45,520 nucleotides of DNA. It comes from Acidobacteriota bacterium (GTDB taxonomy: Bacteria > Acidobacteriota > Terriglobia > Acidiferrales > UBA7541). Position 1 is the stretch's first letter; the number at the start of each line of letters is the position of its first letter. The translations under genes and the position numbers were made by a program. Shown in pieces: positions 1-8,374 of this stretch. The stretch is from assembly GCA_013289715.1 (NCBI GenBank), contig JABCZJ010000027.1, forward strand, positions 1-45,520. The letters run 5' to 3'. The notes beneath the pieces were generated by a model. The model ran no database searches. It saw nothing but the letters and a program-made list of their open reading frames with translations, and was not told the origin of the DNA.

Positions 1-241
1 CCGCGTGATGTAGTTAGTGCTCAAATTATTCTTCAAAGGGCTCGGATAAGTCCTTCAAACCGTAACGCAGCGTAAGTAATCGCAAGCGTGGTTTGAGAAG
101 CCGTCGCGTTTACGCGGCGGAGAAGTCGCATAACTGCGATCGCCGCGCTCGCGTGCGCTGTCGAACGATAATGGCGCATGCAGCAGATCCTACCATCGAA
201 CGAGGAAGCCTAGGCCACGCCCTTGACTCCCGATACCGCGT
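1..241. other. left-edge region without a recognisable gene
   Basis: No open frame here has the codon character or motifs of a known family. The stretch lies downstream of the first minus-strand gene. Its own far end is cut by the window, so a partial gene cannot be excluded. Confidence 0.4.
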
Positions 242-1450
242 TCACGGCGTCCGCTCCTCCGGCACGTTCGTCGTCGAATGCTTCGGCAGGAATTCACGGA
301 GTATATTCCCACCCACACGCCCGGCCAGGCCCACGGCGGCATTGCTGAAGACCAGATGCGCTCCCCGATTCGCCTGCGGGTAGTACAGATTCGACAGCGC
401 TCCCGAGCACATGTCACCCAGCACATAAGAATAGTTAGGCTCGGTGCGCCCATCATCGCCGCGGGTGAAAAATGCGGAGCCGATCGCATGCATCAATCGC
501 GACTTCATCGTACCGGAGCCTTGGTAGTAGTAGCGCGGATCCTGATGCAGCAGAGTGGGGAAGATCGCATGAGTCAAATAGTCGCTGCTTCGCCCATCTG
601 CAAACTTTGCGGCAAAACGCTTGCCATATCCTTCGGCGCCCTGCCCGTATCCGGCAAAGGAGTTCGTCGCCTGTTCCATGCCGGCGGCAAAGCCCACGCC
701 AACCATCGCAACCGGATCGAAAGTGCCGCGCGTAGCAAGTGCGAATTTCTGTTTCCATGTGAGCGGCGCCGCGTCAGGAACGTAGCTGGTATAAAAGTTA
801 GGCAGGATGCCCACCAGCCGCTGCTTCTCTTCGGCCCTGACTTGTTCCGCGGCGATCACGTCCGTGGGATGCACCGTCACCTCTGAATTCATCCCCGCAA
901 GTGATAGGGAGACGCCCGGAACCTCGTAAGTCTGCTGCGCCGCGACCACCAACTCGGCAGAAGTAAAAAGCGCAAAGCCTTTGGCGTTGACAATCACGAA
1001 ATATGAACCGGGTAGAATTGCTATGAAACTAAATTCGCCGCCCGCCCCAGACACCATCATGTGCGATTGCGTTCCATCTCTGGGCAGCAAGCTGACATCC
1101 GCACCGGAAACGCTCGCGCCGCTCTCATCCAGCACCGTGCCCGTGACGCTGGCTAATCTCTCCGTGGCCGGTGCCGTGGCGGGGGGGCCCTCCAGAAGGG
1201 AATTGCGGTGAATCGTGGGTTCGGCGGTAGGTTGCTGAGCGGGCGTGCCTGCCGGGACCATAAGCAACAGTAGAAACGCGCAGACGAGAACCACATAGCG
1301 GCGGGGGCAGACGGACTTTCTCCAAGCGTGTTTGACCAGGGAAGAACAAGCCGGAGAGCGAGGCTGACTCAGGCCAATCAGGCTAGCGCGGAGAAAGATA
1401 GACGCATAGGTCACGAAGTCACAGTAGGTCGGCCTGCGCAGATTCCACAC
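242..1450 (-). CDS. secreted protein with N-terminal carboxypeptidase regulatory-like domain
   Basis: A 402-aa protein. A hydrophobic stretch near residues 52-70 (VVLVCAFLLLLMVPAG) followed by TPAQQ looks like a signal peptide cut after about residue 71, although the preceding n-region is unusually long. Residues about 100-185 have the pattern of a carboxypeptidase regulatory-like (Ig-fold) domain: GTVLDESGASVSGADVSL, then GEFSFIAILPGSYFV. Acidobacteria commonly put this domain on surface proteins. The C-terminal half (GILPNFYTSY, HQDPRYYYQG, NRGAHLVFSNAAVG) resembles conserved acidobacterial proteins of unknown function with a probable membrane-associated fold. I see no enzyme motif. No convincing alternative start lies between the first ATG and the signal peptide. 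The likely location is periplasm or outer membrane. The gene is divergent from the prolyl isomerase gene. Confidence 0.75.
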   Translation of the reverse strand: MWNLRRPTYCDFVTYASIFLRASLIGLSQPRSPACSSLVKHAWRKSVCPRRYVVLVCAFLLLLMVPAGTPAQQPTAEPTIHRNSLLEGPPATAPATERLASVTGTVLDESGASVSGADVSLLPRDGTQSHMMVSGAGGEFSFIAILPGSYFVIVNAKGFALFTSAELVVAAQQTYEVPGVSLSLAGMNSEVTVHPTDVIAAEQVRAEEKQRLVGILPNFYTSYVPDAAPLTWKQKFALATRGTFDPVAMVGVGFAAGMEQATNSFAGYGQGAEGYGKRFAAKFADGRSSDYLTHAIFPTLLHQDPRYYYQGSGTMKSRLMHAIGSAFFTRGDDGRTEPNYSYVLGDMCSGALSNLYYPQANRGAHLVFSNAAVGLAGRVGGNILREFLPKHSTTNVPEERTP

Positions 1451-1656
1451 GTATCGCGTAGCGGATGGATCACCCGCTAGATTATTGCGCCGGGGTTCCC
1501 CTACATTTTCATTAGCCCATTAAGTCAATCGAGAAGCTGTCCGCTATTGCACACTGTGCGGTGGCAGGCAGGCGCGGCGTACAACCCGCGCGATACATGC
1601 CCGAATCTCAAATTCCAGCTACAATCAAGAGGTCCATCTTCGAGGCGAGGCGTCCC

Positions 1657-2721
1657 ATGGAAAATCACAATCGTGCAGCGGTCGTCGGAATCAGCGCTCT
1701 GGCGTTCTTCGCGACGCTCGTTCCTGCGGGCGCCCGCGCGCAAGCCAAGCCCTCGCCCGACGCTGAAATCGTTGCGCGCGTAAACAACGACGTCATCACC
1801 CTCTCGGCATATCAGAAAGCCGAACAGCAATTGCGCGACGAAGCAGCGCGCGATTGTCAGGGCTGCCCGCAAGATCAGATCGACGCGCAGTTCAAAGAAC
1901 AGCAAAAAGATCTGCTGCGCGGCATGATCGATCAATCGCTCATGGTACAGCGCGCCAAAGATATGGGCGTGAGCGTCGAATCCGACCTCACCAAGCGCCT
2001 CGACGAAGTCCGCCAGCAGAACGGCCTCGCCACCATCGCAGATCTGCAGAAAGGCGTCGAAGCTTCCGGCCTGAGCTGGGAAGATTACAAGACCACCATT
2101 CGCAACGGACTGCTACAGAAGGAGATCGTGCGCCGCGAAGTCGGTTCCCACCTGGATATTTCCGCCGACGAAGTGAAGCAATACTACGCTGCGCATCCAC
2201 AGGAATTTACGCTGCCCGAGCGCGTAGTGCTGTCTGAAATTTCACTGAGCACGGACGGTAAAAGTCCCGAGGAATTAGCTGCCGTGCGCAACAAAGCCGA
2301 AGGCCTGCGCACCAGCGTTCTCAACGGCGACAATTTCAACCAGGTCGCCAGTCTTTATTCCGAAGGCAGCACCGCGAAAAACGGCGGCGGCCTGGGCACC
2401 TTCAAAAAAGGAGAACTGGCGCCGCAACTCGAAGCAATCGTGTTCCAAATGAGTAAAGGTGAGATCAGCGAAGTGATCCAGACTCGCACCGGCTTCGAAA
2501 TCCTGAAAGTTGAAGATCACCTGCAGGCGGGATTGCAGCCCCTGGAAAAAGTGGAACCCGACATCCGCAACATTCTCCACGCCCAGAAAATGCAGCCCCT
2601 GATACGCGATTATCTGGCCGAGCTCCGCGAACAAAGCTACATCATCTTAAAGCCCGGCTACACCGACAGCGCCCTGCTCTCCGGCGCCAACGTTCCGTCG
2701 CCGGACAAGTCTCATTTGTAA
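1657..2721 (+). CDS. PpiC/SurA-type peptidyl-prolyl cis-trans isomerase (periplasmic chaperone)
   Basis: A 354-aa protein. The start at 1657 is chosen because GAGG lies six bases upstream and the N-terminus then reads as a signal peptide (GISALAFFATLVPAGARAQA, cut near residue 29). An in-frame ATG 32 codons upstream would put a charged tail before it. Residues about 35-180 look like a SurA N-terminal chaperone domain (ARVNNDVITLSAYQ, then DLLRGMIDQSLMVQRAKDMG). Residues about 188-290 are a parvulin rotamase domain with the family signature (YSEGSTAKNGGGLGTFKKGE, IQTRTGFEILKV). The family isomerises X-Pro bonds and helps outer-membrane proteins fold in the periplasm. A CQGC pair near residue 68 could form a disulfide, which is inference. 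The gene stands alone and converges on the ACT-domain gene 39 bp away. Confidence 0.9.
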   Translation: MENHNRAAVVGISALAFFATLVPAGARAQAKPSPDAEIVARVNNDVITLSAYQKAEQQLRDEAARDCQGCPQDQIDAQFKEQQKDLLRGMIDQSLMVQRAKDMGVSVESDLTKRLDEVRQQNGLATIADLQKGVEASGLSWEDYKTTIRNGLLQKEIVRREVGSHLDISADEVKQYYAAHPQEFTLPERVVLSEISLSTDGKSPEELAAVRNKAEGLRTSVLNGDNFNQVASLYSEGSTAKNGGGLGTFKKGELAPQLEAIVFQMSKGEISEVIQTRTGFEILKVEDHLQAGLQPLEKVEPDIRNILHAQKMQPLIRDYLAELREQSYIILKPGYTDSALLSGANVPSPDKSHL

Positions 2722-2760
2722 ACGCAACATACGAAATTCAATTCACACCGGTATTAGAAT

Positions 2761-3150
2761 CTACGCCGTCGCAGCTTTTGCTTTCGCCGCGGCCTCTACG
2801 GTGTAAATCAGAGTCGCCTTTTTGCCGCCCTTCGCGGCCGTAGCGCAGACCGAATTCAGATTCACGCCTTTCGCCGCAAGTTTGTCCAACTGCAGCGCCA
2901 ATGCGCCGGGCTTGTTTTGCAATTCAATTTCCTCCGCGGCGGTTTCCTGGTAGCTCAGCCCAGCCGCGTCGAGCGTCTTTTTCGCGCGCCGCGCATCCTC
3001 CACCACGAGTTCAATTGTGCCGTTCCTTCCCTGTGCGGTACCCAACAAAGCCAGAATGTTCAGCTTCGCGTTCCCCAATGTCTTTGCGATCTTCGCGAGC
3101 GCTCCCGGCTGATTCTCCACGGTGATTGTGAATTGCTTCGTCTTGGCCAT
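2761..3150 (-). CDS. tandem ACT-domain protein
   Basis: A 129-aa protein made of two ACT-like halves. The first runs from about residue 5 to 65 (TITVENQPGALAKIAKTLGN, the classic ACT opening with ENxPGxLAxI). The second runs from about 70 to 120 (IELQNKPGALALQLDKLAAK, then ATLIYTVE). The start at 3150 follows a strong GGAGGTG ribosome site at 3156-3162. A start 16 codons earlier is possible but lacks such a site. ACT domains bind amino acids or other small ligands to control an enzyme or act alone, and no catalytic domain is attached here. The Ala/Lys-rich C-terminus (AAAKAKAATA) looks like a flexible tail. The ligand is unknown. Confidence 0.85.
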   Translation of the reverse strand: MAKTKQFTITVENQPGALAKIAKTLGNAKLNILALLGTAQGRNGTIELVVEDARRAKKTLDAAGLSYQETAAEEIELQNKPGALALQLDKLAAKGVNLNSVCATAAKGGKKATLIYTVEAAAKAKAATA

Positions 3151-3198
3151 TTCGGCACCTCCGGTAAATCTCGCAGGATTATACGCCTCGCTCCGCAT

Positions 3199-3384
3199 TC
3201 ACGGTCGCCGAACGTATTTACGAATCGCCGCTGCGGTCGCGGATACCTCGGCCGCTGACTTCTCGACTGCGGTGATACCTACAGAGCCAGTCGCACCCAC
3301 GGCTGCCAAAAACTCCAGTCCCGTCGCGGTCAAACCGAACAGCTGAAATCGAATTGTCGATCGCAAATGAAATTTCTCCTTCAT
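3199..3384 (-). CDS. possible small hypothetical protein
   Basis: A 61-codon frame starting MKEKFHLRST and ending AAIRKYVRRP, with a Gly/Ala-rich middle (FLAAVGATGSVGITAVEKSA) that could be amphipathic. It lies just upstream of the ACT gene on the same strand. No clear ribosome site precedes the ATG and I recognise no family. It may be chance. Confidence 0.25.
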   Translation of the reverse strand: MKEKFHLRSTIRFQLFGLTATGLEFLAAVGATGSVGITAVEKSAAEVSATAAAIRKYVRRP

Positions 3385-3697
3385 CCGGCATGGCCTGACT
3401 TTTCGACAGGGGGACAACGGACGCGGTGGTGTGCGTAGGCATGCGCCCCTCAAAAGACAGCAGGCGCAACGCCATCGTGCCCGAACCCGCGCGAAGCTGC
3501 AGGTCAAGCTGCCTCGTTTGTGAAGGGGTGATTGCGGTCTAGATTAGGTTCGGCACAAGCAATATGATTTTTGAATGCAGCGTTCGCAGCATGCGCCAGA
3601 AGCAAGGCACTCCAGCACTATCCGTTTCAGCGCCTGCTGCATGGTAATATGGCGCACATCCAGGCAAAGAAAGCCGCGACGACAACGGAGGCTGGGA
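3385..3697. other. intergenic region upstream of the cytochrome b gene
   Basis: No convincing gene was seen on either strand. It probably holds the promoter of the cytochrome b/molybdoenzyme pair, but I could not pick a -35/-10 pair with confidence. Confidence 0.4.
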
Positions 3698-4483
3698 ATG
3701 GCGAGAATGGAATCCGCGCAAGTGCCCCTGCCCACCTCCGCCCCGAGTTCTGCCGCGTCCGTCCCGGCTGCGACCGCTCGTCCGCGACACTCTGCCCTCG
3801 TCCGCATCACTCACTGGATTACCACTCTGTCCTTTCTCGCCCTGCTCGTCAGCGGATTTGAAATTGTAATCTCTCATCCGCGCTTCTATTGGGGCGAAAC
3901 CGGAAATGTACGAACGCCAGCGCTGTTTCAGATTCCGATCCCTGCCTCGAGGCACCTGGTGCAGACCGGCTACGGGTACGTGCTGCCAGACCAGAACGGA
4001 TGGAGCCGCTATCTCCACTTTCAAGCCGCTTGGATTGCGGTATTGACCGGCTTGCTCTACGTAATTTCCCTGTTGTTCACCGGACACTTGCGCAAAGACT
4101 TGCTCCCGAATCGATCCGATCTTTCCTGGCGGAGTTTTTCGACCACACTCGCAAGTCACCTGCGTTTTGCAAAGCCGAGCGAGGAAGAAGCCTGGTCGTA
4201 CAACCTGCTGCAGCGCCTCAGCTACCTGTTCGTGATCTTCGTCTTGTTCCCATCAGTGATCTGGACTGGCCTGGCGATGTCCCCCGCCTTTGTTTCCGCA
4301 TTTCCGGCCACCGTGAATCTGTTGGGCGGCCAGCAATCCGCGCGCACGCTTCACTTCTTCGTCTCGCTGGCTCTGCTGCTCTTCCTTCTCGTCCATGTCG
4401 GGATGATTTTTCTTGCCGGTTTCAGCAGCCGCATGCGCGCAATGATCAGCGGGCAACCCTTGACGCATAAGGAGCGCACATGA
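3698..4483 (+). CDS. membrane cytochrome b561-like subunit of a molybdoenzyme
   Basis: A 261-aa membrane protein with four or more hydrophobic helices. Candidate heme-ligand histidines sit in or beside helices: RITHWITTLSFLALLVSGFE, RYLHFQAAWIAVL, and LHFFVSLALLLFLLVHVGMI. This is the pattern of the cytochrome b561 / Ni-Fe hydrogenase b-type fold that anchors periplasmic redox enzymes and passes electrons to or from the quinone pool. The start at 3698 has GGAGG at 3687-3691; a second ATG lies three codons further on. The stop overlaps the start of the next gene by four bases (ATGA), so the two are probably translationally coupled partners. The electron direction and donor cannot be read from sequence. 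Confidence 0.85.
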   Translation: MARMESAQVPLPTSAPSSAASVPAATARPRHSALVRITHWITTLSFLALLVSGFEIVISHPRFYWGETGNVRTPALFQIPIPASRHLVQTGYGYVLPDQNGWSRYLHFQAAWIAVLTGLLYVISLLFTGHLRKDLLPNRSDLSWRSFSTTLASHLRFAKPSEEEAWSYNLLQRLSYLFVIFVLFPSVIWTGLAMSPAFVSAFPATVNLLGGQQSARTLHFFVSLALLLFLLVHVGMIFLAGFSSRMRAMISGQPLTHKERT

Positions 4484-5253
4484 CCAATCCAGCAAGCCGC
4501 AAACTGTCACGCCGCAAATTGATCGTCGGCGGACTCGCAGCCACCGCAGGAGTAGCTGGCTTGGGCGTGGCCGCGCGCATCGCGCAAAAGTACGGACTCG
4601 TCCCGCCCGATCACGGCGGCATCTACGGCCTCGGCGAAACGCTGACCTACGCTTCGCAGCGTCTGCTGACCAGGCACTCTCTCGCGCGTGAATTCCCCAA
4701 GAGCCAGATTTCGCAGCCTCCATTCGCGAACGAAGTCGAGCCTCCCAGCGACCAGTTCAAGCGCTTCCAGGCCGGCCACTTCGCCGATTGGCGGCTTGAT
4801 GTAGACGGCATGGTCGCCCGCCCCACCTCGTTTTCGCTCGATCAGCTTAAGAGCTACCCGTCTCAGTCCCAGATCACGATGCTGCAGTGTGAGGAGGGTT
4901 GGTCGTATATCGCCGAATGGATCGGCGTGCCGCTGTCCCACGTTCTGGATGTTGTGGGAGCCCTCCCGCAGGCCAGATATGTCTTTTATTTCTCGATAGA
5001 ACCCGACACGTGGGAAACCATCGACATGGCCGACGCATTGCACCCGCAGACTTTACTGACCTACGGGATGAATGGCGATGAGCTTCCCGTCGGCCACGGC
5101 GGGCCGCTTCGCCTACGGGTCCCTCGCCAGGTCGGCTACAAGAACGTGAAATTCATCAACCACCTGACGGTCAGCGACAATCTGAAGGGTTTCGGTAAAG
5201 GACTCGGCTCCGCGTCTGCAGACGCAGGCTATGCCTGGTACGCCGGCATCTAG
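4480..5253 (+). CDS. Tat-exported molybdopterin-dependent oxidoreductase (sulfite oxidase/MsrP fold)
   Basis: A 257-aa protein. The N-terminus has a twin-arginine signal (KLSRRKLIVGGLAATAG), so the enzyme is expected to be exported folded with its cofactor. Residues about 100-245 match the oxidoreductase molybdopterin-binding domain. Cys137 in LQCEEGWSYIAEWIGVPL sits where this family ligates molybdenum, and HGGPLRLRVPRQVGYKNVKF is the typical late motif. The length suits single-domain MsrP/YedY-like enzymes; no sulfite-oxidase dimerisation domain is present. With the overlapping cytochrome b gene it makes a two-component system resembling MsrPQ in logic, although the cytochrome here is encoded first. 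The substrate could be an oxidised methionine, another sulfoxide or sulfite, and sequence does not decide. Confidence 0.88.
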   Translation: MTNPASRKLSRRKLIVGGLAATAGVAGLGVAARIAQKYGLVPPDHGGIYGLGETLTYASQRLLTRHSLAREFPKSQISQPPFANEVEPPSDQFKRFQAGHFADWRLDVDGMVARPTSFSLDQLKSYPSQSQITMLQCEEGWSYIAEWIGVPLSHVLDVVGALPQARYVFYFSIEPDTWETIDMADALHPQTLLTYGMNGDELPVGHGGPLRLRVPRQVGYKNVKFINHLTVSDNLKGFGKGLGSASADAGYAWYAGI

Positions 5254-5370
5254 ACCCGTTTAGCGCGAGCGTCGCATCTCGGTCGCTATTACCGTTTTGG
5301 GCTTCCTCGAAATCTCTTATCGGCCACGTGCAGCCGGATTCGCGATCCCGCCGAAGCCGCATCCCAATAT

Positions 5371-5376
5371 CGGACA
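5371..5376. promoter_or_regulatory. CGGACA half-site upstream of ADOP permease 1
   Basis: CGGACA occurs here, 72 bp before the GG-N10-GC element of the same gene. It matches the inner half of the elements upstream of two other ADOP genes in this window. No matching TGTCCG arm is seen, so this is a single half-site and weak on its own. Confidence 0.3.
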
Positions 5377-5447
5377 GTTGCGGTTGCTTGCGTGCATGGC
5401 AAGCCGACTAAGTCGCGTACCTGCAATTGCTTGGAGGACAACTCGGT

Positions 5448-5463
5448 TGGGCGGAGACATGCT
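5448..5463 (+). promoter_or_regulatory. candidate sigma-54 (-24/-12) promoter of ADOP permease 1
   Basis: The sequence TGGGCGGAGACATGCT has GG and GC exactly ten bases apart, with a T before GG and T on both sides of GC, as in sigma-54 promoters. The start codon lies 34 bp downstream. The middle of the -24 box deviates from consensus (GCG in place of CAC). Confidence 0.4.
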
Positions 5464-5496
5464 CTGCAACACCAAGATGTAGAGAAAGGTGCCCAG

Positions 5497-7941
5497 ATGA
5501 CCTCGTTCTGGCAAGACATACGCTTCAGCCTGCGAATGATCAGTAAGGCGCCGGGCTACGCGGCGATCGTCATCCTCACGCTGGCGCTCGGCATCGGCGC
5601 AAACTCCACGATTTTCAGCTGGATCAACTCGGCATTGCTGAACCCAATTCCTGGCCTCACGAAACCGAGCGAAGTTGTCTCGCTCACAGTCGGCAACCCC
5701 GGAAATAGCCCGCTTGGCTTCAGCTATCCGGATTTCGCATCCATACGCGACGGGCAGCAAAGTTTTTCAGGCATGGCGGCGTGCTGGTTCGCTCCCATGA
5801 GCCTGACCGGCAAAGGTAGGCCCGAGCGCGTCTGGGGCATGGTGGCGTCGGCGAATTATTTCGACGTGCTGGGTGTGCAGCCATTGCTGGGCCGCGGTTT
5901 TCTTCCCGTGGAAGACCAGAAGCCGGGAGGAGCGCCCGTCGCGGTGATCAGTTACCGCCTGTGGCAAACGCATTTCGCTCGGAATCCGAATATCGTCGGC
6001 CAGGCGATCGAAATCAATCAGCACTCCTACACCATCGTCGGCGTTACGCCCGCGGTCTTTCAAGGAAGCCAGACCGGCGTACGCACGGAGATTTGGGTTC
6101 CGGTCATGATGGAGGCGCAACTGGTGCCGGGGGCCGAGCTGCTTCATGACCACGGCAATTTCACGTTCTTTGTTTTTGGCCGATTGGAGCCGGGCGTCAC
6201 GCTAGCGCACGCGCAGGAAGAAATGACGCTGCGGTTGCAGCGGGAAGCCAAGAATTATCCCGAGGAACACCAGGGAAAGGACTCCGTGATGGTGTATCCG
6301 CTGTGGCGGAACCCATTCAGCTTCAATTATTTTTTCGCGCTGCTGCTGCCGACGCTGATGGCCATCGCCGGCGTAGTGCTTCTACTCGCCTGCGCGAACG
6401 TGGCCAATCTGATGCTGGTTCGAGCGGTGGGCCGGCGGCGTGAAATCGCCATTCGCATGTCGCTGGGCGCGAGCCGCTGGCGGCTGGTGCGCCAACTTCT
6501 GGTGGAAAGCCTGATGCTGGCACTGGCCGGAGGCGCCGTGGCAATGTTGATCACGCTGTGGACCGCGGGCACGCTGATGAAATTCCTGCCGCCGGTCGAT
6601 TTTCCGATTGGAATGGTTGTCCGGGCGGACCGCAACGTGCTGCTGGCAACCGTTGTGATCTCCATCCTCACAGGGGTGATCTTCGGAATTTTACCTGCAC
6701 TGCGCGCTTCCAGCGAAGCACCCGTAGCGGTGTTGAAAGAAGATACCGGCAGCGCTTCAGGCAGTCTGCGTAAGGCGCGCCTGGCGAGTGCCCTGGTGGT
6801 GGCGCAAGTTTCGCTCTCGCTGTTGCTGCTGGTCTGCGCGGGATTGTTCCTTCGCAGCATCCTGCGCGCCCAGCAAATCAATCCGGGATTCAATTCGCAC
6901 AACATAACGATCGCGTCCTACGATCTTTTCTCGGCGGGATATTCGCCAGAGAAGGGAGCGGAGTTCGACCGCCAGCTCGTCGTGAAATTGGAAGCGCTAC
7001 CGGGCGTCCAATCGGTGGCTCTTTCGAGCCGCGTGCCACTAGGCCTTATCCCGGACTCAACCAGCGTGAAGCCCGAAGGCTACGTGCCGCAGGCAAAAGA
7101 ATTGATGGAAACTCCGGACGCCATCGTCACTCCGAATTTTTTCCGCACCCTGCAGATTCCGCTCGTCGCAGGGCGCGATTTCACGCTCGAGGACACCAAG
7201 AGCTCGCAACGCGCGGTGATCGTCAACGAAGCATTTGCGAATCGCTACTGGCCGCAACAGCAAGCGCTCGGCAAACGGCTCAGCTCCGACACCACGCACG
7301 AATGGTTTACGGTGGTCGGCGTGGCGCACGACACCAAAACAGGGACCCTGACGGAAAAGCCCACGCCATTCGTGTATCTGCCGCTGTACCAGGTTTATTC
7401 CCCTGCGATGATTATTCACGCACGGGTGGCTGGAGATCCCGTGGCTTTCGGCAAGACGGTCGAGCACGCCATCCATCAGCTGAATCCCGACCTCGTCGTG
7501 TACGACGTGAACTCGCTCGATTTGAACGAACAAATCAACACGTTCCCGCAGCACATCGCCGGAACATTCGTCGGCGCATTCGGCCTGCTTGCGCTGGTGC
7601 TCGCTGCGGTGGGAATTTACGGCGTCACCGCTTACACCACCCGGCAGCGCACCCATGAAATCGGCATTCGCATGGCGCTGGGCGCCGGGAAAGAGGACAT
7701 TCTCCGGCTGGTCGTCGGACACGGACTGCGCTTGACGTTCATCGGCCTGGGGCTGGGCTTGGCAGCGTCGTACGCGCTGACGCGCTACCTGAGCAGCTTG
7801 CTTCTAGGTATCACGAGCACCGACGCGCTCACGTTTTCGACCGTCGCGCTCCTGCTCTGCGCCGTGTCACTGGTCGCCTGCTTCCTACCCGCCCGCCGCG
7901 CCATGCGCCTCGACCCAATGTCCGCGCTGCATTACGAATAG
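5497..7941 (+). CDS. ADOP-type ABC transporter permease (MacB/FtsX-like), copy 1
   Basis: An 814-aa inner-membrane protein. The start at 5497 is preceded by AAAGGTG, and the N-terminus (WQDIRFSLRMISKAPGYAAI) is that of ADOP proteins without the extra N-terminal domain. Order: a first helix at about 18-40 (VILTLALGIGANSTIFS), a MacB-like periplasmic domain to about 270, a three-helix FtsX domain at about 275-400 including the motif RRREIAIRMSLGASRWRLVR, then the same plan again (a helix near 430-450, a second periplasmic domain, and a C-terminal FtsX domain with RQRTHEIGIRMALGAGKEDI). Acidobacterial duplicated orphan permeases are so named because no ATPase gene is adjacent, and none is here. 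They are thought to be MacB-like mechanotransmission exporters or lipoprotein/peptide handlers; the substrate is unknown. A sigma-54-like element precedes the gene. Confidence 0.92.
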   Translation: MTSFWQDIRFSLRMISKAPGYAAIVILTLALGIGANSTIFSWINSALLNPIPGLTKPSEVVSLTVGNPGNSPLGFSYPDFASIRDGQQSFSGMAACWFAPMSLTGKGRPERVWGMVASANYFDVLGVQPLLGRGFLPVEDQKPGGAPVAVISYRLWQTHFARNPNIVGQAIEINQHSYTIVGVTPAVFQGSQTGVRTEIWVPVMMEAQLVPGAELLHDHGNFTFFVFGRLEPGVTLAHAQEEMTLRLQREAKNYPEEHQGKDSVMVYPLWRNPFSFNYFFALLLPTLMAIAGVVLLLACANVANLMLVRAVGRRREIAIRMSLGASRWRLVRQLLVESLMLALAGGAVAMLITLWTAGTLMKFLPPVDFPIGMVVRADRNVLLATVVISILTGVIFGILPALRASSEAPVAVLKEDTGSASGSLRKARLASALVVAQVSLSLLLLVCAGLFLRSILRAQQINPGFNSHNITIASYDLFSAGYSPEKGAEFDRQLVVKLEALPGVQSVALSSRVPLGLIPDSTSVKPEGYVPQAKELMETPDAIVTPNFFRTLQIPLVAGRDFTLEDTKSSQRAVIVNEAFANRYWPQQQALGKRLSSDTTHEWFTVVGVAHDTKTGTLTEKPTPFVYLPLYQVYSPAMIIHARVAGDPVAFGKTVEHAIHQLNPDLVVYDVNSLDLNEQINTFPQHIAGTFVGAFGLLALVLAAVGIYGVTAYTTRQRTHEIGIRMALGAGKEDILRLVVGHGLRLTFIGLGLGLAASYALTRYLSSLLLGITSTDALTFSTVALLLCAVSLVACFLPARRAMRLDPMSALHYE

Positions 7942-8104
7942 AAACCGTGGTGTATCTCCGTTCGACGGAATTTCTGCCCGATCGATTCTCGCTCTCAGCT
8001 ACTCCATTACCGCCGTAGGCGCACACGCCCAACATCCGCTCGCGCCGCTTCATGATTTGCCCTCCTGCTCCGAATGAGTTGTAATCCTATTCAGGAGCGT
8101 GCCC

Positions 8105-8326
8105 GTGCCATTCTTGCTGCTGGGACTCGCCGCCGTCGTCTGGGCGGGCTTCAGTCTGATTACAGGAAAGGGCCACTACAAGGGCTGTCCGCCCGGCTGC
8201 TTCGACCGCAGCGAAGATCCAATTCATTTCTGGACGCCAACCGTAATCATTTTGGCCATCGGCATCTGCATGATTCTGATCTTTCTCGGAGTGATCCCAT
8301 TGCCGTCGCGCTCGATTCAGCACTAG
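8105..8326 (+). CDS. small two-helix membrane protein
   Basis: A 73-aa protein. Two in-frame GTG codons stand six bases apart. AGGAG at 8093-8097 is one base from the first but seven from the second, so 8105 is taken as the start. The first helix spans about residues 1-18 (PFLLLGLAAVVWAGFSL) and the second about 42-63 (TPTVIILAIGICMILIFLG). Between them is a short hydrophilic loop with a CPPGC motif, which could bind metal or form a disulfide. I do not recognise the family. It sits between two convergent ADOP genes. Confidence 0.6.
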   Translation: MPFLLLGLAAVVWAGFSLITGKGHYKGCPPGCFDRSEDPIHFWTPTVIILAIGICMILIFLGVIPLPSRSIQH

Positions 8327-8374
8327 CCGCGTTCGGCACGGATCACTCATCACCTGCCACTCGTCACGTTTGGT

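Noticed and set aside
1538..1543. TGTCCG between the carboxypeptidase-like gene and the prolyl isomerase gene
   Set aside because: No CGGACA arm and no GG-N10-GC element were noticed near it; a six-base match is expected by chance.
7829..8053. 74-codon minus-strand frame with a good AGGAGG ribosome site near 8060
   Set aside because: It overlaps the end of ADOP permease 1 in antisense, is Arg-rich and matches no family; the ribosome site alone is not enough.
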